A stretch of 35,567 nucleotides of DNA, taken from NCBI RefSeq assembly GCF_009377185.1, contig NZ_VJZC01000044.1, positions 1 to 35,567 on the forward strand. The letters run 5' to 3'. The notes under the pieces were generated by a model that ran no database searches, had not been told where the DNA came from, and saw only the letters and a program-made list of their open reading frames with translations. Shown piece after piece: positions 26,740-33,579 of the stretch (positions within the stretch are counted from its first letter, which is position 1; each line of letters begins with the position of its first letter). The position numbers and the translations under genes are program-made. Source of the DNA: Streptomyces spongiae. GTDB lineage: Bacteria > Actinomycetota > Actinomycetes > Streptomycetales > Streptomycetaceae.

Positions 26740-27528
26740 ATGGGACCAAAGACGACCAAGGTCTACGAGACGCTTCGCGAACGGCTCATCGCCGGCGAGT
26801 ACGCCCCTGGTGACAAGCTGCCCTCAGAGCGCTCGCTGGTCGAAGAACTCGGCATCGGCCGGACCGCGCTCCGGCAAGTGCTCGCCCGGCTCGTAGCAGA
26901 AGGTGCTTTGGAGGTTCGCGGCCGAAGCTCATACCGAGTGCCAGGGGCAGTGAGCGTGCAGGCTCCAAAGGGGCTTGAACCGTGGCGCATTCACGGCGAA
27001 CGAGACCTCTACGACAACCGTTGGGTCAAACTCCAACTCTGGGACGTGGAGCCGCCCGGCGTGGAGCGCTTCGAGCATCACGTGGTGAAGCTCCACCACG
27101 TCGCCGTCACGGCGGTACTGGACGATCAAGACCGCGTCCTCATGATGTGGCGGTACCGCTTCGTCCCGCAGAAGTTTGGTTGGGAGCTCCCGGGCGGCAT
27201 CGTCGACGACGGGGAGGACCCCGCCGCCACGGCACTCCGGGAAGTGGTGGAGGAAACCGGTTGGCGGCCGAAGTCGGTGGAGCACGTCGTCACCTATCAG
27301 CCCATGGTCGGCATGGTCGACTCGCCACACGAGATCTTCGTGGGGCACGGCGCTGAGAAGGTCGGCTCTCCCACCGATCTCGAAGAGGCCGGCCACGTCG
27401 AATGGGTGCCTCTGGCTGACATTCCGGGGCTGATGGCACGCGGTGAGCTGATGGGGTCCGGAACCCTGGTTGCCCTGCTGCACATCCTGGCGAGCCGTGG
27501 CAAGCAGGGGCTCACAGTCGCGCGCTGA
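26740..27528 (+). CDS. GntR-NUDIX fusion: probable transfer repressor with nucleotide-hydrolase domain
   Basis: A 262-residue two-domain protein. Residues 1-66 are a GntR winged helix (VYETLRERLIAGEYAPGDKL, PSERSLVEELGIGRTALRQV and the wing GALEVRGRSSYRV). Residues about 85-255 are a Nudix hydrolase with a full box, G153-x5-E159-x7-RE-V-x-EE-x-G-W175, so catalysis should be possible. In pSAM2 the GntR repressor KorSA and the Nudix protein Pif (transfer immunity) are separate proteins; here both activities sit in one chain. Matching palindromes at its own promoter and at the transfer promoter point to it as the repressor. The ATG at 26740 is preceded by GGAGAG. Its 3' end overlaps the convergent XRE gene by 17 bases. 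Confidence 0.88.
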   Translation: MGPKTTKVYETLRERLIAGEYAPGDKLPSERSLVEELGIGRTALRQVLARLVAEGALEVRGRSSYRVPGAVSVQAPKGLEPWRIHGERDLYDNRWVKLQLWDVEPPGVERFEHHVVKLHHVAVTAVLDDQDRVLMMWRYRFVPQKFGWELPGGIVDDGEDPAATALREVVEETGWRPKSVEHVVTYQPMVGMVDSPHEIFVGHGAEKVGSPTDLEEAGHVEWVPLADIPGLMARGELMGSGTLVALLHILASRGKQGLTVAR

Positions 27529-28642
27529 GAAGGTCGAGACGACGACGCTGACGCACTGAGCCGGTACGGCTCGCCAGTAGCCGTGCCTGCCTCAGGTGAG
27601 TGTGCGCGTCGTCGTACTCCGCTCGCACGAGGTGAGCCTGTACAAGGTCCGCGTGGAGTCCGGCTTGTGCTCGGACAAAGGAGGGGTCCACCACGTCAAG
27701 GGCGCCATACAGACTGGTCACCGCATCGTCATCGCCCAGCAGAGCAAGAACGTTGCCGCGCCACCGGGCCAGGTGGGCGCCGTTCAGGAAGATGCTCAGC
27801 ATGTCCGGGTCTCGGGCCTCAGACCCGGGCGGAATGCTCGCCATGGCCGCATCGAGTGCCCGCTGACAGTCGTCGGGCATGTCTGCGTGGGCGCACATCT
27901 CAGCTTCCGCGGCGTACAGCCATGCTCGGAGACGTGGCGTTCCAGCCTGGCCAAGGGTGCGTTGCGCGTCGCGGATGAGCTCAACACCGAGAGACGGTCG
28001 CCCCGCCTCGCACAGCACATACGCCTGCTCAGCCATCGCGTGCGCAAGGTACATAGGCGCCTCAGCGTCGCGTGCCGCCCGCTTGGCCAACTCGTAGTGC
28101 TTCCATGCCCGTTCGACTGCTCCCGAGTCGATCGCCTGCCACGCGGCCAGGGTCGACGCTCCCGCGAGCGCGAGCGCTACGGGCCGACGTGCGGCCGGCA
28201 GCACCGCGAAGTTCAGCGCGTCTTCGAGCCGAGCGAGATGTCCTGTCATCTGATCGACGAGACCGGCCGCGCCCATTTGGCGGTCCATGGTGCGCAGTAG
28301 CTCGGTCTGATCGTTGAACGCCTTCACCATGGATTCGTCGACGCTGCTGGCTGAATCGATCCTGCTCAACAATTCGTCGTACCCGTCGGCCATCGGCACG
28401 ACCACGGCAGGCGTGCCGCCCCTCAGCTCACCGTCCGTGACGCCAAGAAGCCGCCGCAAGATCTCCGCGTAGCGGCCCGAGATGCTGCGCTTGCCGTTCT
28501 CCCACTCGGAGACGTACACCCGCAAACTCGCAGTCGAGGCAACGTCCGTGAGGTGCTGTCGGGCGTACTTCTCGATCTCGCGAACCAGTCGCTCTTGAGA
28601 CCAGCCGCGCGCCGTCCGCGCACTTCGAAGTCCTGAACTCAC
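27512..28642 (-). CDS. XRE-family regulator with C-terminal TPR-like region
   Basis: A 376-residue protein. The N-terminal 70 or so residues form an XRE-type helix-turn-helix (LRSARTARGWSQERLVREIE, then TASLRVYVSEWENGKRSIS and EILRRLLGVT). The rest is Ala/Leu/Arg-rich paired helices of TPR type (WKHYELAKRAARDAEAPMYL, AMAEQAYVLCEAGRPSLGVE), as in many streptomycete regulators that respond to peptides or partner proteins. The start is the GTG at 28640-28642 with only a weak G-rich upstream site. A TTGACC -35-like element lies on the minus strand at 28704-28709. It is divergent from the transfer promoter and convergent with the GntR-NUDIX gene, so it may be a second layer of control; its target is not visible. 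Confidence 0.8.
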   Translation of the reverse strand: MSSGLRSARTARGWSQERLVREIEKYARQHLTDVASTASLRVYVSEWENGKRSISGRYAEILRRLLGVTDGELRGGTPAVVVPMADGYDELLSRIDSASSVDESMVKAFNDQTELLRTMDRQMGAAGLVDQMTGHLARLEDALNFAVLPAARRPVALALAGASTLAAWQAIDSGAVERAWKHYELAKRAARDAEAPMYLAHAMAEQAYVLCEAGRPSLGVELIRDAQRTLGQAGTPRLRAWLYAAEAEMCAHADMPDDCQRALDAAMASIPPGSEARDPDMLSIFLNGAHLARWRGNVLALLGDDDAVTSLYGALDVVDPSFVRAQAGLHADLVQAHLVRAEYDDAHTHLRQARLLASRTGSVRQRRRLDLLSARL

Positions 28643-28823
28643 TGGTCACCGCCCGAGGTTAGCTCCGATCACTGCACCCACCATGGTGCCTCACATCGCC
28701 GCAGGTCAACAGGGGTTAACAGGCCCGAAGTTAAGCCTTGTTGGCTACCGGCACCCCCGTCTCGAACTGTCTCCTGGAGATGCACCGCAAGGGGCGTTCA
28801 CCGAACCAGATCGGCGAACCACC

Positions 28824-28867
28824 TTGACTCTGGTGCGCACCAGATGCAATCTACTGGTGCGCACCAG
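28824..28867 (+). promoter_or_regulatory. Transfer-operon promoter overlapped by two palindromic operators
   Basis: TTGACT (28824-28829), a 17-base spacer and CAATCT (28847-28852) form the promoter. CTGGTGCGCACCAG occurs exactly twice: 28830-28843 fills the spacer and 28854-28867 covers the start point, 24 bases apart. A decayed half-site CTGGTGTGC lies at 28889-28897. The TGGT-N4-ACCA core is of the kind recognised by GntR-family dimers. Confidence 0.75.
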
Positions 28868-29259
28868 ATATGGGATCGCTTCCGGTTCCTGGTGTGCAAA
28901 GAGCCCCGCCGGGCCTGCTTACACGCGGTTCGAGCGGTAGGGGAGACGTAGAAGTCCGTCGTCTTCACGGATCGATCGGTGTCATCGGCTAAGCCGTTGG
29001 TCTGACCCTCGGGCGTGGACCCAGGGACCGGACCGCGGGGACCCCGTTGATTGGGCCGCACCCAGTCCATGGCATCCAGGGAGCAACCACTCAGCGAGTA
29101 GCGACTGAGTGGCGCGGTGACCGCGCGCCGTCCAAGGGAGGCGGAGCAAGGCGCGTACGGGAGCCGCGAGACGACAGTGACGGGCTTTCCCGTCACTCGT
29201 CATGCGGGCAGGGCGCCGGCGTCACGTCGGTGCCCTGCCCGTTTGATGAGGACTTTCGC
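28868..29259 (+). ncRNA. Structured leader of the transfer operon (possible attenuator or small RNA)
   Basis: Nearly 400 bases without a convincing gene lie between the operator-controlled promoter and the first transfer gene. They hold a chain of good hairpins: 29087-29094 with 29105-29112 (8 bp), 29176-29184 with 29189-29197 (9 bp, 4-base loop, extendable by a bulged outer stem), and 29205-29214 with 29232-29241 (10 bp) followed by TTT. The last looks like a terminator ahead of the coding region. Either a roughly 380-base RNA ends here, or the terminator is conditionally read through. Confidence 0.45.
29205..29241 (+). terminator. Terminator-like hairpin before the transfer genes
   Basis: A perfect 10-bp stem, CGGGCAGGGC with GCCCTGCCCG, with a 17-base loop is followed by TTTGATG. 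It is placed inside the operon leader, so it would have to be conditional. Confidence 0.55.
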
Positions 29260-29367
29260 ATGTCCCACCCGCACCGCTTCCGGTGCGGTTCCTTCCCCAC
29301 GGCCGCGCGCCCCGTAGAGGCACCTCCGGGCGCGTTCGGGCCGTTCCACTGTGAGGAGAGACCTCCC

Positions 29368-29661
29368 ATGAAGTGCATCGTTGCCGGTCATCAGGCCGTC
29401 ACCGCCTCGGAGTTCGCGGAACTCGCGCTCGGCACCCCGGTTGAACTGTGGCTCGGGGTGGAGGGCGAGAGCGACGAGGAGCGCGCGGCGCGGTTGGACG
29501 CGGCGCGGGACATCCTCGCCGACCCCGAGTTCGGCAGCCTCGCCGACGACCTGATCCGCCTGGCCGCGCGGGTCGTCGACGACCACCCGGACCTGTTCAA
29601 CGTCGTCCCGCTGACCCGCCCCGCCCGTCGCCGTCCGGTACGCCGGGGGGTCGCGGCATGA
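29368..29661 (+). CDS. Small acidic AICE protein, function unknown
   Basis: A 97-residue protein, MKCIVAGHQAVTASEFAELA through an acidic central helix (VEGESDEERAARLDAARDIL) to an Arg-rich tail. I take the ATG at 29368 because GAGGAGAG lies 8 bases upstream. An in-frame ATG at 29260, just past the leader hairpin, has a GAGGA upstream and would add 36 residues of low-complexity His/Pro/Arg; it may be a leader-coupled alternative. Similar short proteins precede transfer genes in streptomycete elements, but I know no function. It overlaps the next gene by 4 bases (ATGA), so translation is coupled. Confidence 0.7.
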   Translation: MKCIVAGHQAVTASEFAELALGTPVELWLGVEGESDEERAARLDAARDILADPEFGSLADDLIRLAARVVDDHPDLFNVVPLTRPARRRPVRRGVAA

Positions 29662-29987
29662 GCGAGGATCTGACGCTGGACGACCTGACTGTGCCGTTGC
29701 GGGCGCTGCGCGTACTGGCCACGGACTTCGGGCACCTGCCCGCGCCGGACGTGCAGGTGTCCACCATCTACCCGGGTCGGTTGGAGCTGACGTTCCACAG
29801 GGGCCTGCTGGACTTCGAGGTGTGGCGGGATGCCCTGAGCGTCGCCCCGGATGAGGTGGTTTACCGCGAGCAGAGCGACGGCCGCACGCGTGTGCTGAAG
29901 GCATCCGCCGATTACGCGGGCGCCGTGCTGGAGTTGACCGGGTACGGCGATGTCCCGGCCGCGGCACCGAGCGGAGCGGCTGCCTGA
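29658..29987 (+). CDS. Small AICE protein, function unknown
   Basis: A 109-residue acidic protein starting MSEDLTLDDLTVPLRALRVL. It has an N-terminal amphipathic helix and alternating strands (DVQVSTIYPGRLELTF, RVLKASADYAGAVLELTGYG), suggesting a small alpha/beta fold with no catalytic motif that I can identify. The ATG at 29658 overlaps the previous stop, with GGGGGG upstream. Its own stop overlaps the next start (TGATG at 29985-29989). It is one of three coupled genes at the head of the transfer operon. Confidence 0.7.
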   Translation: MSEDLTLDDLTVPLRALRVLATDFGHLPAPDVQVSTIYPGRLELTFHRGLLDFEVWRDALSVAPDEVVYREQSDGRTRVLKASADYAGAVLELTGYGDVPAAAPSGAAA

Positions 29988-30367
29988 TGCCCGCCGCCTA
30001 CGCCAAGTGCTACGACCCGACCGGTGCCCGCTACGGCATCCCCACCTACCCCTGGCGCATGGCTCCGGACGGTCTGTTCACCCGCCGTCAGCTCCGTGCC
30101 AAGGGGTTACGGCCCGGCGGACAGCCGATCGCCGCACAGGTGATGCGCTACAACCGCCACCACGGCTTCCGGGTGGCCTACTTCTACCGCGAGGACCTGG
30201 CCAAGCCGGTGCGGCCGATGACCTCGCGCAAGTGGGGCGCGCTCGCTTTGGCGATGCTCGCCCGCCGCACCTGCCCCCGCTGCGAACTGGACGCCGGGTA
30301 CTGCATCCCGCGCTCCTACGGCATCTGCGGAACCTGTATCGCCGCCGAGGAACAGCGTGCCGCCTAA
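29987..30367 (+). CDS. RRQxL-motif zinc-binding AICE protein
   Basis: A 126-residue protein with TRRQLRAKGLRPGGQP at about residues 32-47, matching the RRQRL-type motif of a small zinc-binding family common in streptomycete plasmids and integrative elements. The C-terminal zinc region has Cys96/Cys99 (CPRC), Cys106 and Cys114/Cys117 (CGTC). The centre has aromatic and basic residues (MRYNRHHGFRVAYFYRED) suited to nucleic acid binding. Its role in the elements is not established; an accessory function in transfer or replication is inference. It is coupled to the gene before it and followed by a 22-base gap with AAGGAG before the membrane protein. Confidence 0.8.
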   Translation: MPAAYAKCYDPTGARYGIPTYPWRMAPDGLFTRRQLRAKGLRPGGQPIAAQVMRYNRHHGFRVAYFYREDLAKPVRPMTSRKWGALALAMLARRTCPRCELDAGYCIPRSYGICGTCIAAEEQRAA

Positions 30368-30389
30368 CCCCTTCGAACAAGGAGTTCCC

Positions 30390-31454
30390 ATGAACGACAC
30401 CCCCGATCGGTCCCTCACGTGGGGCCAGGGACTCGTGTTGGGTGCCGCCGCACTGCCCATGGTCGCCTTTGGCGGCATGGGCGGGTGGGGCACCTACAGC
30501 AACATCACATCTGTCTTCCACCGCTCCGCCACCGCGCTCGGTGTGGTCGCCGCCGGCGAGGGCGCGCCCCTCGTTCTCGCGCTGGTCCTGGTGGGTCTGA
30601 CCATGCTGGGACAGTCCGCCCCGGCGGCCGTACGGGTCGGTCTGTGGACACTGCCCGCGGTGGCCTCCCTCACCGGCGCGGCCGTCGCGAAGACCGTGAC
30701 GGAAGCGGTGGTGTTCGCCGTCACGCCGATGGCCATGTGCGTCTCGGCTGAGGGCATGGGCCTACTCGCGCGGCGCATCGTGGTCTACCGCACCGGAGTC
30801 GACGCCGAAGCGCAGCGCCGCAACGCGACGGTCATGCAGCGGCTCGCCTACCACCGCGCCCGCGCCGCGAACCACCCCGACGAGAAGGCGCGCCAAGCGT
30901 CGGAGCTGAAGTCGTGGAAGCTCGCTGAGCGCGTCGGTACCGGTGACGCGCAGCTCGGGGTGCACCTGGTCGACGTACAGCGCGAGCGCATGACGGCCGG
31001 CGCGGACGCGGCCCTTGCGGGCATGTTCGCCCTGCCCGTCACGGCCGTGACGGCCCCCGCCGTCGAGACCGCGACCACCCCGGAACCGCTCGCCGTCGAG
31101 GGTCCGGCCGTCACGGGCGTCACGCCCCCCGTGACGGAGGAAGACACGCAGGTCACGGACGAATCCGAGACCTTCGAGCCGGAGCCCGTCACGCCCGACA
31201 CGGACCCCGTCACACCCCCCGTGACGCTGGAGGAAATCGCCGCCGTCGCCGGTGTCCCGGTCCCCGTGACGGGTGAGCCGCTGACGGACGCTCAGCTCGT
31301 CGTCGTGCTGCGGCACCTGCGCTACAGCGACGACCCGCCGCTGTCCTACCGCCAGGCCGTCGCCGCGTTCCGCGAGGGCGGGTTCGTCGGCGGGGAACAG
31401 CGGGTGCGCAAGGCGTGGGGCTCGCTGATGTCCCACGAGGAATCCGAGGCATAG
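30390..31454 (+). CDS. AICE membrane protein with Val-Thr repeat linker, probable conjugal transfer protein
   Basis: A 354-residue protein. The N-terminal 130 residues contain about four hydrophobic segments (LVLGAAALPMVAFGGMGGWG, APLVLALVLVGLTMLG, VGLWTLPAVASLTGAAVA, VVFAVTPMAMCVSAEGMGLL). A charged helical region follows (VMQRLAYHRARAANHPDEKA). Residues about 210-305 are a low-complexity Pro/Glu/Thr linker with ten Val-Thr pairs. The C-terminus has a short helical domain (LTDAQLVVVLRHLRYSDDPP, then RQAVAAFREGGFVGGEQRVR) that looks like a winged-helix or DprA/ParB-like end and may bind DNA. The ATG at 30390 has AAGGAG 6 bases upstream. Homologues are annotated as conjugal transfer proteins; spreading or channel support is inference. 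Confidence 0.7.
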   Translation: MNDTPDRSLTWGQGLVLGAAALPMVAFGGMGGWGTYSNITSVFHRSATALGVVAAGEGAPLVLALVLVGLTMLGQSAPAAVRVGLWTLPAVASLTGAAVAKTVTEAVVFAVTPMAMCVSAEGMGLLARRIVVYRTGVDAEAQRRNATVMQRLAYHRARAANHPDEKARQASELKSWKLAERVGTGDAQLGVHLVDVQRERMTAGADAALAGMFALPVTAVTAPAVETATTPEPLAVEGPAVTGVTPPVTEEDTQVTDESETFEPEPVTPDTDPVTPPVTLEEIAAVAGVPVPVTGEPLTDAQLVVVLRHLRYSDDPPLSYRQAVAAFREGGFVGGEQRVRKAWGSLMSHEESEA

Positions 31455-31476
31455 AACCACCTCCGGCACCACCAAT

Positions 31477-31509
31477 GACGGCCAGCCCACGGGAATTGGG
31501 CTGGCCGTC
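31477..31509 (+). terminator. Intrinsic terminator inside the transfer region
   Basis: A perfect 13-bp stem (31477-31489 with 31497-31509) has a 7-base loop. It is immediately followed by a second hairpin with a 7-bp core CGACTGC/GCAGTCG (about 31514-31532). The pair lies after the membrane-protein gene and probably ends or reduces the first part of the operon. Confidence 0.75.
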
Positions 31510-31688
31510 GTTGCGACTGCCGGAAGCAGTCGACGCAAGCCAGTGAAGCAGACCCGGTGAGCCCCGGCGAGCGGCACCCTCGCAGACCCGACGAGCAGAC
31601 CCGGCGAGCTGACCCCCACGCCACCGGCGACACCCCGCCGCCGATGGCACAGCACCACAACCCGCTGATACGGAAGGGAACTTCTCAG

Positions 31689-31937
31689 GTGAACGACGCG
31701 ACCGCAGCGACGACGCCGACCGACACGCGCGCCGTCCGACAGGGCACGCACTTCTGGGTGATGTCCGTGGAAAAGCCGGGCCTGGCCTCCGCCACGCGGT
31801 CCGGCACTTACATCCCGCGGCCCGACGGCACCCGCCAGGACGCCTACCAGGAGATCTACACCGAACTCACCGCGAGCCACCCGTCCCTGCGGGGAGCCAC
31901 GGTCATGTTCTTCTCGCTGGAGCCCAACGGGCTGTAG
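31689..31937 (+). CDS. Small AICE protein, function unknown
   Basis: An 82-residue protein starting at GTG 31689 (V/MNDATAATTPTDTRAVRQG) with GGAAGGGAA about 9 bases upstream. In-frame starts further left (31557) fall in Pro/Arg-rich sequence with no site. The core, THFWVMSVEKPGLASATRSG followed by QDAYQEIYTELTASHPSLRG and TVMFFSLEPNGL, looks like a small alpha/beta domain with a long amphipathic helix. I know no function. It lies between two strong hairpins (31477-31509 and 31955-32003), so it may be a separate small message. Confidence 0.65.
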   Translation: MNDATAATTPTDTRAVRQGTHFWVMSVEKPGLASATRSGTYIPRPDGTRQDAYQEIYTELTASHPSLRGATVMFFSLEPNGL

Positions 31938-31954
31938 CCAGCACCGTTTTCGAC

Positions 31955-32003
31955 GCAGAGACCCGGACGCCAAGCCGTCCAAAGCACGCGCCCGGGTCTC
32001 TGC
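31955..32003 (+). terminator. Hairpin between the small gene and the basic transfer gene
   Basis: A perfect 12-bp stem (31955-31966 with 31992-32003) with a 25-base loop begins 17 bases after the 82-aa gene and ends 28 bases before the next start. It could terminate or process the transcript. Confidence 0.6.
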
Positions 32004-32031
32004 CCTCCCTCGTAGAGGAGTGGTCCTCAGC

Positions 32032-33576
32032 ATGACCGAAGTCAGCACCGAACCGGTAGCCGCTCCGGCTGCCCCCACACCTCCACCCGAGCCGACCCCG
32101 CCCCGCGAGCAGGCCACCGCCCCCGTCGAGACACGGACGGTGGCGCACACGCCGGGCGGTATCCCGGTGCTTCCGCTGGCCCTGTCCGGCACCAACAGCG
32201 CCGTCGGTGCGGTCGGTGCCGTCGCTCTGGCCGGCGGTGGCCCGGCCGCCCTGGCGGTGGCCGCCGGTGGCGCCGCCGTCATCGGGGTGTCCGCCGCCGT
32301 CTCCAAACGCCGGCGTTCGGCCCGCGAGCGACGCGCCACCGGCACAACCACGCGCGGTTCGCGCCGTACGGGCCGCTCATCCGCCCTCTCTGGCACGTCC
32401 GGCAGCACGGCGGCCGGCGGCCGAGGGCGGGGCAAGGGCGGCAAGTCCCGCACCGGTGCCGGTCGTTCGAGCGGAGCGTTCGGCACCTCGTCCGGGGCGC
32501 GCGGTGCGGGCAAGCGCCGTTCGGGCCTCACCGGCGCCGCCGGCCGGTCGACGGGTGGACGTTCCACCGGACCGCGCTCGGGCACGGGGCGTGTGGGGCA
32601 GGTGCGGGAGCTGCGTGCGGGCAACCGGGCGCAGACGCCGACCCGTTCCGCCGCCCGACAGCAGAGCCTCGCCGCTCGCCGCGGTGTGGCCGATGCCCGC
32701 CGGGACGCCCGCACCGCCGCCCGCACCGCCAAGACGGCCGGTCAAGGGCGTGCCCGCCGCGCGCTGGGCTGGACCGCGGGCAAGACCGCCTCGGGCGTCC
32801 GGGGCCTGGTCAACAAGGCCCGGACCGCCCGCGACAGGGCGGCCGACCGGCAGGTCGACGCCAAGCGCGCCGCGGTCCGTAAAGCGCCCGCCCGCCGTAA
32901 GGCCCGCCGGGGGCTGCTGAAGTCCGCGGCCCGCTTCCAGGGCCGCCGCTTGCTCGCCGCGCTCACCAGCGGCGCGATGGGGGTGCTGGGCTGCCTGACC
33001 ACCCCGCTCGGGCGCAAGCTCGGCTGGAAGTGGCTGATGCACCCCGGACGCCGCCTGTACCGGCGCCTGATGCAGTCCGCCCGCGAGCAGCGCGCCGAGC
33101 GTGACGAGCAGATCCGCTTGGAGCGGGCCGCCGACGAGGCCGCCGCCGAGCGCGATCTGAACGACATCAAGGACCGGGTGGAGCGCCCCGCCCGTGTCAT
33201 CCCCCAACACACTGGTCAGGAGGCCATTCACGTGTCTGGTTTCAAGTTCGAAGAGGCCGCCGCCGACATGGAAAACGCCGCCCGCTCCTACGAGCCCGAC
33301 GGGAACATGGAAGTCCTCGACATGATCGACAACCTTCCCCTGGCGCTGCAGTGCGTCGCCAACACCTTCCGCATCCTGGCCGAACGCTCCGACGAAGAGT
33401 TCGCCTTCGAGAAGGACGTCGCCAACGGGTTCGACGACATCCACCGCACCCTGCTCAACGGCGTCGACGCGGCCGAGACCCTCGTCCCGCTGTTCCGGCA
33501 GGTCCACGAGCAGGACATCGCCCGCCACGAGGACCCCCGCAACGGCACCGAGGCCGAGAAGGGCTGGAACGTCTAA
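32032..33576 (+). CDS. Very basic Spd/TraB-associated transfer protein
   Basis: A 514-residue protein with three regions. Residues 1-45 are Pro/Thr/Glu-rich, then a Gly/Ala hydrophobic segment (about 50-90, GAVALAGGGPAALAVAAGGA and AAVIGVSAAVS) may cross the membrane. Residues about 90-350 are extremely rich in Arg, Ala, Gly and Lys (KRRRSARERR, RSAARQQSLAARRGVADARR) and should bind DNA or the cell envelope non-specifically. The last 110 residues are acidic (FKFEEAAADMENAARSYEPD through EKDVANGFDDIHRTLLNGVD) and helical. Homologues are annotated as conjugal transfer proteins next to TraB. The ATG at 32032 with GAGGAG 12 bases upstream is preferred over GTG 32020. It abuts the translocase gene. 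Confidence 0.7.
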   Translation: MTEVSTEPVAAPAAPTPPPEPTPPREQATAPVETRTVAHTPGGIPVLPLALSGTNSAVGAVGAVALAGGGPAALAVAAGGAAVIGVSAAVSKRRRSARERRATGTTTRGSRRTGRSSALSGTSGSTAAGGRGRGKGGKSRTGAGRSSGAFGTSSGARGAGKRRSGLTGAAGRSTGGRSTGPRSGTGRVGQVRELRAGNRAQTPTRSAARQQSLAARRGVADARRDARTAARTAKTAGQGRARRALGWTAGKTASGVRGLVNKARTARDRAADRQVDAKRAAVRKAPARRKARRGLLKSAARFQGRRLLAALTSGAMGVLGCLTTPLGRKLGWKWLMHPGRRLYRRLMQSAREQRAERDEQIRLERAADEAAAERDLNDIKDRVERPARVIPQHTGQEAIHVSGFKFEEAAADMENAARSYEPDGNMEVLDMIDNLPLALQCVANTFRILAERSDEEFAFEKDVANGFDDIHRTLLNGVDAAETLVPLFRQVHEQDIARHEDPRNGTEAEKGWNV

Positions 33577-33579
33577 GCC

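Noticed and set aside
28798..29196. 132-codon minus-strand frame in the transfer leader
   Set aside because: It crosses the operators and hairpins, has no ribosome-binding site and no family resemblance.
29047..29367. N-terminal extension of the first transfer gene back to 29047
   Set aside because: It runs through the inverted repeats and terminator-like hairpin; good ribosome-binding sites exist only at 29260 and 29368.
30762..32732. 656-codon minus-strand frame across the transfer genes
   Set aside because: Arg/Pro/Val-rich shadow opposite three plus-strand genes with proper starts.
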